A DNA stretch of 36,490 bases, taken from NCBI GenBank assembly GCA_041488155.1, contig JBGPOS010000036.1, forward strand, positions 1-36,490, written 5' to 3'. Shown in pieces: positions 7,189 through 14,417 of the stretch. Both the position numbers and the translations under genes were made by a program. Source of the stretch: JBGPOS01 sp041488155. Its GTDB lineage: Bacteria > Chloroflexota > Dehalococcoidia > Tepidiformales > Tepidiformaceae. Position 1 is the stretch's first letter, and every line of letters starts with the position of its first letter. The notes under the pieces are model-generated. The model made no database searches, was not told the DNA's origin, and saw only the letters and a program-made list of their open reading frames with translations.

Positions 7189-8106
7189 CTACAACCTGAT
7201 CCGGGGATCGGCTACGGCGTAAAGCAGGTCCACCGCGAGATTCATGATTGCGATTAGAACCGCGTAGAACAGCGTCACGCCCATGATCACCCCGTAGTCG
7301 CGGATCAGTACCGAGTTCACAAAAGTGAAGCCCAGCCCAGGGATCGCGAACGCTCGTTCTACGATGAACGACCCGGTGATCAGGGTCGCCAGGATCGGCC
7401 CGAGGATTGTCAGCACAGGGATCATCGCGTTCTTCATTGCGTGGCGGACTACGACCAACGACTCGGTCAGGCCTTTTGCCCGCGCCGTGCGAATGTAGTC
7501 CTGGCGCAGCACGTCCAGCATCGAAGCGCGGGTGATTCGAGCCACGTAAGCCGTCGGCAGCGTTCCCAGCGCCACCATCGGCAGGACCATCTTCTTGTAG
7601 TTGAATAGCTCCCAACCCAGCGCGTCGAACCAGCCAAATTCCACCGCGAAGACGATCACGATGATTGGCGCAAGGATGAAGCTCGGTAACGCTGCCCCGA
7701 TAGTCGCGAAAAACACCCCCACGTAGTCGAGCAAGCCGTTCTGGAAGATCGCCGAAACGACGCCCAGCAACAGGCCAAACGTAACGGCCATGACGAAGGC
7801 CGACAGGCCCAGCTGGACCGAAATTCCAAAGCGATCCTTGATGATGTCGCGCACCGGCCGGTCATTCGAGAACGAGATCCCGAAATCCGCCTTCGAGACG
7901 TTGCCGATGTACTGGGCGTACTGCTCGGGGAGGGACTTGTCCAGCCCGTAGCGCTCATTGAGTCTCTGCCGGGTGGACTCCGACAGAGGCCTGTCGGTAT
8001 CGAATGGGCCGCCCTGGACACCATGCATGAGGAAGAACGTGATACTCGACACCGCCAGCAACAGCGGGACGATGAAGACCACCCTGCGAATCGTGTACGC
8101 GAGCAT
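7189..8106 (-). CDS. Peptide/nickel-type ABC transporter permease (DppB/OppB family)
   Basis: A 305-aa inner-membrane permease. The N-terminal segment MLAYTIRRVVFIVPLLLAVSS is the conserved first TM of the DppB/OppB family. It is followed by the typical RYGLDKSLPEQYAQYIGN loop and by DFGISFSNDRPV. The EAA motif is RQDYIRTARAKGLTESLVVVRHAMKN. The end, LLYAVADPRIRL, is the standard family C terminus. It forms a heterodimer with the adjacent DppC-type protein. Its start is 107 bp downstream of the binding-protein gene, with a strong hairpin between them. Confidence 0.93.
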   Translation of the reverse strand: MLAYTIRRVVFIVPLLLAVSSITFFLMHGVQGGPFDTDRPLSESTRQRLNERYGLDKSLPEQYAQYIGNVSKADFGISFSNDRPVRDIIKDRFGISVQLGLSAFVMAVTFGLLLGVVSAIFQNGLLDYVGVFFATIGAALPSFILAPIIVIVFAVEFGWFDALGWELFNYKKMVLPMVALGTLPTAYVARITRASMLDVLRQDYIRTARAKGLTESLVVVRHAMKNAMIPVLTILGPILATLITGSFIVERAFAIPGLGFTFVNSVLIRDYGVIMGVTLFYAVLIAIMNLAVDLLYAVADPRIRL

Positions 8107-8128
8107 CGAGCGTTCCTGCCGATGTTAG

Positions 8129-8163
8129 GGGGCTGGGATCCCCGACTCGGAGATCCCAGCCCC
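8129..8163 (-). promoter_or_regulatory. Strong intercistronic hairpin between binding-protein and permease genes
   Basis: GGGGCTGGGATC (8129-8140) and GATCCCAGCCCC (8152-8163) form a perfect 12-bp GC-rich stem with an 11-nt loop, with no following U-run. It lies between the substrate-binding gene stop (8214) and the first permease start (8106). In oligopeptide operons such hairpins commonly protect the 3' end of the binding-protein mRNA or partly terminate transcription, so that binding protein exceeds permease. Confidence 0.65.
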
Positions 8164-8213
8164 TGTTCGTAGTGGAGGCGCACGGCGCCTCCCTGGGCGA
8201 AGACTTAGGCAGG

Positions 8214-9914
8214 CTACTTCTTCGACCAGTTCTCCGGATGATGGTCGCCTGGCACGAAGTGATCGTCAGGCTTCTTGTTCTCGATCATCCCCTTGATGCT
8301 CGGCTTCACCACCCGGTGGAAGCCAACGTGCCACATCGGGCCCTGCCCGCAGATGTTCTCGACCACGAGTTTCTCGACGTCGCGATACTGCTGCCGGCGC
8401 TCTTCGTCTTTCTGGTTGAATTTTGCCTTGGCAATTAGCGCGTCGACTTCCGGCATGCTGCAGCTTTGCTTGTTGATCGAGCCGCCTGTCTCGTACAGAC
8501 CCAGGATCCAGTTTTCAGGGTCCGGGTAGTCTTCGCCCCAGCCGCCAAGCACCAGTTGGAACTGGCCGCTGTTGAACCGGGAAGACCGAGTTTTCGAATC
8601 CGTGAACTCGAGGTCTAGCGTGATGTTGAGGTGCTTCTTCCATTCCGCCTGGAGGAATTCACCGACGGCCTTGTTGGTCGCCGTATCGGTCTGCAGCAAC
8701 ACCAGTTTCGGGAACCCGGCGCCGTTCTCGTAGCCCGCCTTCTTCAGGCTGTCCTTCGCCTTCGTCGCGTCGAACCCGATCACTGAATCGAACGCATTCG
8801 CTTTCGCGCCCGAACGATCCGGAGGCATCCAGTTCGTATCAGTGATATTCGCGCCCTTCAAGACCACATCGTTCAGGGTCTTGCGGTCGGTCGCCTGCGA
8901 CAGAGCGAGACGCACGTCCTTCTTGGCCATGAGCGGATCTTTGAGGTTCGGCTCCAGGCCTGTGGTTCGCGTCGCCGCGTATTCGATGAGTTCCTTGCTC
9001 AGGACTGGGTCCTTCTTCACGGCGTCGAGCTGCGTCGAAGGCACGTCCGTTGCGTCGATCTCGCCCGTCCGGTAGGCATTGAGCGCCACCGCCGGGTCAT
9101 CGATATAGCGGATGATGATTTTCTCGACCTTGGCCTTCACGCTCCCCGACCAGTTCGGGTTCGGGACGAGTTCGATCTTGTCCTTCTCCGTGTAGGCCTT
9201 TGGCATGAACGGTCCGTTGTAGACGTTCTCCAGCGGCCCCGGCCACTTCCCGTCTACCGTCTTCACAAGGTGCTTCGGCACGGGGAACGTCGGCCACAGC
9301 GCAAGCAAGATTGTGAAGGTCGGCTGCGGGTCCGTGAGTTTGTATTCGATCGTGTTCGCATCGATAGCGCGCACGCCGACGCCCTTCAGCAGGTCTGCCT
9401 TCTCCGCGTCGGTCTTCTTCGCGGCGCCGTAGTAGGCATCGCAACCAACGACGGCTGTCAGGATGTACTGATAGTGCCCTGCGTTATCGGGATTGCAGGT
9501 GCGCTGCAGCCCGAGGACGAAATCGTTCGCGTCGAGCGGTTGACCGTCTGACCATTTCAGTCCCGGCTTCACCTTGACGGTGTACGTCTTGCCGTCCGCA
9601 GATACGGTCGGCTTGCCGTCGGCCATCGCGGCCTCAGGCTGGTCCTTCGCGTCGAGGTGATACAGGCCGCGCCACACCATGAAGAAGTGGCCGATGTCCT
9701 GCGAAAAGTCGGAGAAGTGCGGGTCCCAGCTTTCGAACTGGATACCTCTGATGGTAATCGTGCCCGACGGCTTGACGTCCTGTACGGCAGTCGTCGCGCC
9801 CGGGGTTGTGCCGCCCCCGCCCGTGCTATCGTCGTCGCCGCAGGCCACAGCAATGCTGGCCAGGGCGAATAATGCAAGGACGCCTATGAGCGCCCTCCAT
9901 CGGGGTCTGGTCAT
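8214..9914 (-). CDS. ABC transporter substrate-binding lipoprotein (SBP family 5)
   Basis: A 566-aa exported lipoprotein for oligopeptides or similar solutes. The ATG at 9914 is chosen because GAGGAGG lies about 11 nt upstream and the next residues form a signal peptide (MTRPRWRALIGVLALFALAS) with lipobox-like IAVAC, Cys25. A Gly/Thr-rich linker (STGGGGTTPG) follows. Family 5 motifs are present, including WDPHFSDFSQDIGHF, YTVKVKPGLKWSDGQPLDANDFV and, near the end, EERRQQYRDVEKLVVENI. It heads the operon with two permeases. The ligand is not predictable from sequence. Confidence 0.93.
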   Translation of the reverse strand: MTRPRWRALIGVLALFALASIAVACGDDDSTGGGGTTPGATTAVQDVKPSGTITIRGIQFESWDPHFSDFSQDIGHFFMVWRGLYHLDAKDQPEAAMADGKPTVSADGKTYTVKVKPGLKWSDGQPLDANDFVLGLQRTCNPDNAGHYQYILTAVVGCDAYYGAAKKTDAEKADLLKGVGVRAIDANTIEYKLTDPQPTFTILLALWPTFPVPKHLVKTVDGKWPGPLENVYNGPFMPKAYTEKDKIELVPNPNWSGSVKAKVEKIIIRYIDDPAVALNAYRTGEIDATDVPSTQLDAVKKDPVLSKELIEYAATRTTGLEPNLKDPLMAKKDVRLALSQATDRKTLNDVVLKGANITDTNWMPPDRSGAKANAFDSVIGFDATKAKDSLKKAGYENGAGFPKLVLLQTDTATNKAVGEFLQAEWKKHLNITLDLEFTDSKTRSSRFNSGQFQLVLGGWGEDYPDPENWILGLYETGGSINKQSCSMPEVDALIAKAKFNQKDEERRQQYRDVEKLVVENICGQGPMWHVGFHRVVKPSIKGMIENKKPDDHFVPGDHHPENWSKK

Positions 9915-9961
9915 CGTTTTGGTTCCCTCCTCTTCGATTAACCGGACGGTAAGGTGCTTCT

Positions 9962-9998
9962 CCAACCGCTTAATGTCAACATTCGGTAAACCGGTTGG
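9962..9998. promoter_or_regulatory. Nested inverted repeats upstream of the ABC transporter operon
   Basis: CCAACCG (9962-9968) and CGGTTGG (9992-9998) are a perfect 7-bp inverted repeat. Near its centre is a second one, AATGT-CA-ACATT (about 9972-9983), which also provides TTGACA on the minus strand. The position, about 50-85 bp upstream of the binding-protein ATG, suggests an operator over the promoter. No good -10 box was seen at the right distance. Confidence 0.45.
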
Positions 9999-10311
9999 AA
10001 CACAGATTCACATAATCGCGATGTCGAAACACCTCCAACGCCGCCGCTTTGAACCCTTGCCCAGCGGCTCTCGGTTCCGGTACGCCCGCTCGCGCAACTA
10101 TGGATCTCTCAATTCAATCGATAAGGGACTCCGTGGACCCCCGCCGTTAGGAATATATAGCAGTCCGCCGGCCCAAAACCAGCATTTCCTGGCACGATTC
10201 CTTCGTCAGTGCGTTTTTCGACCGCCCGCGGCGTGCGCTCCGAACTGCCCCTCTGCAATTCGATAGTCGTCACTGCCAGGCCGGAATAAAGGGCTACGCC
10301 CCCTGTCCCGG
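9999..10311. other. Intergenic stretch without a recognised gene
   Basis: About 310 bp lie between the ABC operon promoter side and the Fur-family stop. Open frames here are short, lack ribosome binding sites and have no recognisable motif. It contains an AT-rich patch (ATATATAG near 10153) and no clear terminator with a U-run for the Fur-family gene. Confidence 0.5.
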
Positions 10312-10722
10312 TTATCGTGAACAGGCTGCACACCGCCCGTAGAGCTCCAGGCTGTGGCCGTCGAGTTGGAATCCCTCTGTCTGCGCGTTCTGCCGTATCA
10401 ACGAGTCGAGATGCGGGTCGCTGAACTCGCTCACCGCGCCACACTCGCTGCATATCAGGTGGTGATGATGCCCGCCACGCGAAAGTTGGTAGCGCACGCT
10501 TCCGTCTTCCAGCGGCACCCGGCAGACCAGCTCGAGCTCTTGCAGGATCTTCATCGTCCGGAACACCGTCGCCCGGCCCACGTCCGGCGCCGCCGCGCAG
10601 ATGTCCTCCACCGTGAACGGTGACAGCGAAGCGGCTATCGCTTCCAGCACCGCACGCCGCGGGCCCGTCACCCGATGGCCCACACCTTGCAGCCGGGTCG
10701 CCGTCTCCTCGTTCTCAACCAT
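10312..10722 (-). CDS. Fur-family transcriptional regulator
   Basis: A 136-aa metalloregulator. The N-terminal winged helix runs from about residue 8 to 80 (GHRVTGPRRAVLEAI, DICAAAPDVGRATVFRTMKILQELELV). The regulatory metal site region is GGHHHHLICSECG, and a second Cys pair, RCAAC, lies near the C terminus; together CxxC...CxxC form the structural zinc site of the family. The start at 10722 is chosen because upstream codons are not Fur-like, though no strong ribosome binding site is seen. Which metal or signal it answers to (iron, zinc, peroxide) cannot be decided here. It is divergent from the NmrA-like gene with about 120 bp between starts. Confidence 0.9.
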   Translation of the reverse strand: MVENEETATRLQGVGHRVTGPRRAVLEAIAASLSPFTVEDICAAAPDVGRATVFRTMKILQELELVCRVPLEDGSVRYQLSRGGHHHHLICSECGAVSEFSDPHLDSLIRQNAQTEGFQLDGHSLELYGRCAACSR

Positions 10723-10842
10723 GAAGCGATCGTAGGAATCGCCTCTTCGAGGTGTCAACGTAACCAGCGTCGGCTGGCCCACCGCCTTGAGCCCGCGCGA
10801 CTGCTACGGTGGACCGTGGAACCGGCCGTGAAGGAAGGGACG

Positions 10843-11742
10843 ATGCGAATCCTGGTCGCTGGCGGTACCGGTTTCCTCGGGCGCGAAATAACCCGTGCCC
10901 TGGTCGAGCGCGGACACACCCTGAGCGTCCTCTCACGCTCGCGGCCATCCGCCGGCCTTCTCCCCCCGGAGGTCCAGTGGCTTGCAGGGGACGTCACCGA
11001 CCCGGCCTCCCTCGCCAGGCCCCTCGCCGGCGTCGATGCCGTGGTCGACGCTGTTCAGTTCCCCAACTCGCCGATCGAGAACCCGCGAAAAGGCTTGACC
11101 TTCGAACGCATCGACCTTGGCGGCACCCGAAACCTCGTCGATGCCTCGGTCGCCGCGGGGGTTTCCCGCTTCATCGGCCTGAGCGGAGTTGGCGCCGCCC
11201 CTGACGCCGCGTACCCATGGCACCGCTTTAAGTGGCAAGAAGAACAGCACATCGTCGCCAGTGGCCTCGCCCACACTATCTTCCGCCCGAGCTGGACCTA
11301 CGGGCCTGGCGATGTATCGCTCAATCGCTTCCTGGGCTTTGCTCGCCGCCTCCCGTTCGTGCCCGTCATTGGAGACGGCCGTACGCGCATCAACCCCCTC
11401 TTCGTCAACGATCTCGCCGTTCACGTCGCCGCCGCCCTCGAAGACCCCTCCTCCCACTCCGGCCTCTTCGAGATCGGCGGACCCGAGGTACTGACCATGG
11501 ACCAGGTCATTCGCACCGCCCTCGAAGTCGCTGGCCGCCGCCGCCCGCTGTTCCACCAGCCGAAGGCTCTGATGAAAGTGATCGCCGGCGCCCTCCAGTT
11601 CGCCCCGGGCCGGCCGCTCACTCCGGGCGCTGTCGACTTCATCACCATGGACGGCACGGCGGACACCTCCGCCCTCGTCGCCGCCTTCGGCCTTCGTCTC
11701 ACTCCACTCCCCGAGGCTCTCGCTTCCTACCTCCGGCCATGA
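10843..11742 (+). CDS. NmrA/NDUFA9-like NAD(P)-binding atypical SDR
   Basis: A 299-aa protein. MRILVAGGTGFLGREITRAL gives an N-terminal Rossmann glycine motif (GGTGFLG, residues 7-13). Later segments VDAVVDAVQFPNSP, GVSRFIGLSGVGA and FRPSWTYGPGD match the atypical SDR group that includes complex I subunit NDUFA9 and related nucleotide-sugar-epimerase-like proteins. The usual YxxxK is replaced by an HRFKWQEE-type segment, so catalysis as an epimerase is doubtful. The ATG at 10843 is preceded by AAGGAAGGGA, and the in-frame extension further upstream overlaps the divergent Fur-family gene and is not protein-like. Confidence 0.82.
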   Translation: MRILVAGGTGFLGREITRALVERGHTLSVLSRSRPSAGLLPPEVQWLAGDVTDPASLARPLAGVDAVVDAVQFPNSPIENPRKGLTFERIDLGGTRNLVDASVAAGVSRFIGLSGVGAAPDAAYPWHRFKWQEEQHIVASGLAHTIFRPSWTYGPGDVSLNRFLGFARRLPFVPVIGDGRTRINPLFVNDLAVHVAAALEDPSSHSGLFEIGGPEVLTMDQVIRTALEVAGRRRPLFHQPKALMKVIAGALQFAPGRPLTPGAVDFITMDGTADTSALVAAFGLRLTPLPEALASYLRP

Positions 11743-11889
11743 TGTCGGTCCTTTAATCGAGGCCAGCATTTGCCCCTGTTTCTCCTTGAGAAGTACTTGC
11801 GCAGGTCGCCCACGATCGGCGTAGAATCCGGCCTTGCCGCCAGGGGACGGGCGACGCGGCACTCACTTCCTTCGAGTTGGGAGGCCCAG

Positions 11890-12312
11890 GTGCGCGCCGA
11901 TACTTCTGACGTGGCTTTCCGCCTCCTTCTCGCCCTCGGAGACCTCTGGGAAGGCCTCCACCGAGTTTCCATCGATCCCGGCAGCCGCGGCCTCCACCTC
12001 ACCAAGGAATACCTCGGCGGCTACACCCGCTACTCCGCCGGCCCCGGCTCTCATCCTCGGATAATGTTCGAATGGAATGAATCCTCCCGCCATCTTCGCG
12101 TTATCCGCTGCGATGAGTGGCATGGCTTCGACGCCACCATCTCCTCGACCGTGGCCTACGTCCGCGCCGAGGCTCGCGCCCGCGGCCTGGCCGATACCGT
12201 CGATGCCGTCTTCCTGCGCGCCTGCCAGGAGCCCGCGCCATCGCGGCGCACAGTCGTGGCCCACGCCGCTCTTGCCGCCGCCGCTAACGTGGCCCTTCGG
12301 AAGGGCGCGTAG
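11890..12312 (+). CDS. Hypothetical protein, 140 aa
   Basis: I do not recognise this family. The GTG at 11890 is chosen because GGGAGG lies about 7 nt upstream; the open frame extends 40 codons further back without any ribosome binding site. The peptide starts VRADTSDVAFRLLLALGDLWEGL and has no signal peptide or TM. It contains a Trp/Cys/His-bearing stretch (FEWNESSRHLRVIRCDEWHGFDA) and an alanine-rich C-terminal helix. It lies 33 bp upstream of the formate dehydrogenase genes on the same strand, so it could be an accessory protein of that operon, but nothing in the sequence proves it. Confidence 0.6.
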   Translation: MRADTSDVAFRLLLALGDLWEGLHRVSIDPGSRGLHLTKEYLGGYTRYSAGPGSHPRIMFEWNESSRHLRVIRCDEWHGFDATISSTVAYVRAEARARGLADTVDAVFLRACQEPAPSRRTVVAHAALAAAANVALRKGA

Positions 12313-12345
12313 GCAACAATCCCGGCCGGGCGATAGCATGGCTCC

Positions 12346-13803
12346 ATGTCCGATTCCGCGGGCGCGATGAGCCTCCGATCCCACCTTCTCCCTCTCCTTC
12401 ATGAATCCGAGGCCCGCGACGGATTCCTCTCCACGGCGTCCGTGACCGCTCTCGCCGGCAGGCTCCGGATCCCTATCGCCGAAGCTTGGGAGGTGGCGAC
12501 CTCCTACCCCGACTTCAGCTTTGCCCCGCCCTCAAGCCTGGAACCTGTCTGCATGGGGCTGAGCTGCCTCTTGCTCGGTGCCGCGCTCACCTCCGCTCAG
12601 CGAGCGGTCGGCTGCCGCTTCCGTTGCTTCGATGCTCCGGCGCCCGGACTCGAGGTCCCAGTCCCGGAAGAGGCATTGCGACATCGAGGTCCGCTCCTTG
12701 CTCCCGACGTTGCCGATTGGGCTGGCCTCGACCGAGCCCGGGCCCTCGGCCAGACAGCCGCCCTTTCGGCCGTCGAACAGTCCGGCCTAAGGGGGCGTGG
12801 GGGAGCCTACTTCCCCGTCGGCCGCAAATGGTCGGCCGCTCTTTCGGAGGGTCGCCCCGTCGCCCTCGTCATCAACGCCGAGGAAGGCGAACCCGGCGTG
12901 TTCAAGGATCGTTCCCTCCTTTGCCGCCGGCCCCGCCGCTTCCTTGAAGGGCTGGCCATCGCCGCGGAAGTTCTTCGCCCCGCGCTAATCGTCATCTTCA
13001 TCAACGGCGAAGCTCAAGCCGCCCGAGCCTCGCTGGACGCGGCGCTGGATTCAGGCGCTCGCCTCTTCGCTGTCCGTCCCACCGTCATCCCTGGTGGTGG
13101 TGGCTACGTGCTCGGCGAGGAGTCCGCGCTGCTCAACGCCATCGAGGGCCGTAAACCCGTGCCCCGCACGCGGCCGCCCTTCCCGGTCCAGTCGGGCCTC
13201 TTCGGCATGCCGACCGTGGTCAACAACGTCGAGTCCATCGCGCATCTCTCTGTCCTGTTCCGGGAAGGCGTCGAGACCTTTCGCTCACGCGGTACTGCCG
13301 AGGCGCCCGGCACCAAGCTGATGAGCGTTAGTGGCCGCCTGCCCCGGCCCGGACTCTACGAAGTCTCCCTCGGATCTTCCCTTGGTGACCTGGTTTCCCT
13401 GGCCGGGGGACCGCTTTCCGGCGAGGTGATCGCCGTGCTCGCTGGTGGACCTTCCGGCGGCTTCCTTCCTCCATCCGAATTCGACCGCCCGCTCCTTCCC
13501 GGTCTCATGCACCCTAGCGGCGCCGTCGCCGGTTCGGGCGGCATGGTCGTCCTCGATTCCACCTGTGACATCCGCGCCGCGGCCCTGGCCATGGCGCGCT
13601 TCAACGCCGACGAGTCTTGCGGCAAGTGCACACCCTGCCGCGAAGGCGTTCCCCGAGTTCACGACGCACTGCAGGCAGGCGAGCTGGAGGGCCTCTCTGA
13701 CCTGCTCGAGGTGGTCGGGGCGGCCTCCCTTTGCCAGCTCGGCCTGATGGCCCCAGGCCCCATTCGCTCAGCGCTTCACTTCTGGCCGGAGCTCTTCCGG
13801 TGA
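12346..13803 (+). CDS. NAD-linked formate dehydrogenase diaphorase subunit (NuoE-NuoF fusion, FdsB-like)
   Basis: A 485-aa flavoprotein expected to pass electrons from formate to NAD+ through FMN. Residues about 8-105 look like a shrunken NuoE/thioredoxin-like domain, with VCMGLSC (C-x4-C) and CRFRC (C-x3-C), the NuoE 2Fe-2S pattern but with only about 16 residues between pairs. The rest is NuoF-like: GLRGRGGAYFPVGRKW (NADH site), INAEEGEPGVFKDR (FMN site), MPTVVNNVES, and the 4Fe-4S motif ESCGKCTPCREG followed by a later Cys in ASLCQLG. Its TGA overlaps the GTG of the next gene (GTGA), so the subunits are translationally coupled. The start is uncertain: ATG codons at 12346 and 12367 are both possible. 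Confidence 0.85.
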   Translation: MSDSAGAMSLRSHLLPLLHESEARDGFLSTASVTALAGRLRIPIAEAWEVATSYPDFSFAPPSSLEPVCMGLSCLLLGAALTSAQRAVGCRFRCFDAPAPGLEVPVPEEALRHRGPLLAPDVADWAGLDRARALGQTAALSAVEQSGLRGRGGAYFPVGRKWSAALSEGRPVALVINAEEGEPGVFKDRSLLCRRPRRFLEGLAIAAEVLRPALIVIFINGEAQAARASLDAALDSGARLFAVRPTVIPGGGGYVLGEESALLNAIEGRKPVPRTRPPFPVQSGLFGMPTVVNNVESIAHLSVLFREGVETFRSRGTAEAPGTKLMSVSGRLPRPGLYEVSLGSSLGDLVSLAGGPLSGEVIAVLAGGPSGGFLPPSEFDRPLLPGLMHPSGAVAGSGGMVVLDSTCDIRAAALAMARFNADESCGKCTPCREGVPRVHDALQAGELEGLSDLLEVVGAASLCQLGLMAPGPIRSALHFWPELFR

Positions 13804-14417
13804 CGCTCCGAATCAACGGCCGGGACGCGCTCCCAGTAGGCTCTGTCCTCGAATCGATCCTTGCCCTCGGCCTCAGCCTTCCTCACCTCTGCAAGGACGA
13901 TGACCTTCCCGTGATCGGCGCCTGCCGCACCTGCCTGGTCGAAGCCGATGGCCGAATCGTTGCCGCCTGCTCGATCCCCGCCGACAGCGTCTCGGCGGTC
14001 AACACCGAGGATGAGCGCGCTGTCCGAATCCGCCGCGGCGTCCTCGAGCTAACGGCAGGGATGCACAACCTCCGCTCCGGCGAGGCCGGCGGACCGATGA
14101 GCCACCTGACCACCGAAGCCCTCGGCTCCGAGTCCGCCGACTCCCGCCGCTACCCAACCCGCACCGCCGCCCATGTTGACGAGTCGAATCCCTTCTTCTC
14201 GTTCCACGAAGACGCCTGCATCCTCTGCGCCCGCTGTGTCACGGCCTGCCAGCAGCTGCAGCACATCGGAGCCATCGGCCTGACCGTCCATGGCGGTTCT
14301 ACTCGGGTCACCCCTGGTGCCGGTGTGTCCTTCCTCGACTCTATCTGCACATCTTGCGGTTCGTGCGTCGCGACTTGCCCAACGCACGCCCTGCGCCCGA
14401 AAGTTGGGGGGCTCTGA
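13800..14417 (+). CDS. Formate dehydrogenase ferredoxin-type subunit (2Fe-2S plus two 4Fe-4S)
   Basis: A 205-aa iron-sulfur subunit resembling HoxU or the N-terminal part of FdsA/FdhA, encoded here as its own gene. A plant-type 2Fe-2S site is formed by LPHLC, then GACRTC and AACSIP. Where NuoG-like proteins carry the His-Cys3 cluster, the segment is MHNLRSGEAGGPMSHL and has no Cys, so that centre appears lost. Two 4Fe-4S motifs follow, CILCARCVTAC and CTSCGSCVATCPTHAL. It should relay electrons between the catalytic subunit and the NuoF-like subunit. The GTG start lies in the upstream stop (GTGA) and its own TGA overlaps the catalytic ATG by 1 nt (TGATG). Confidence 0.87.
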   Translation: MTLRINGRDALPVGSVLESILALGLSLPHLCKDDDLPVIGACRTCLVEADGRIVAACSIPADSVSAVNTEDERAVRIRRGVLELTAGMHNLRSGEAGGPMSHLTTEALGSESADSRRYPTRTAAHVDESNPFFSFHEDACILCARCVTACQQLQHIGAIGLTVHGGSTRVTPGAGVSFLDSICTSCGSCVATCPTHALRPKVGGL

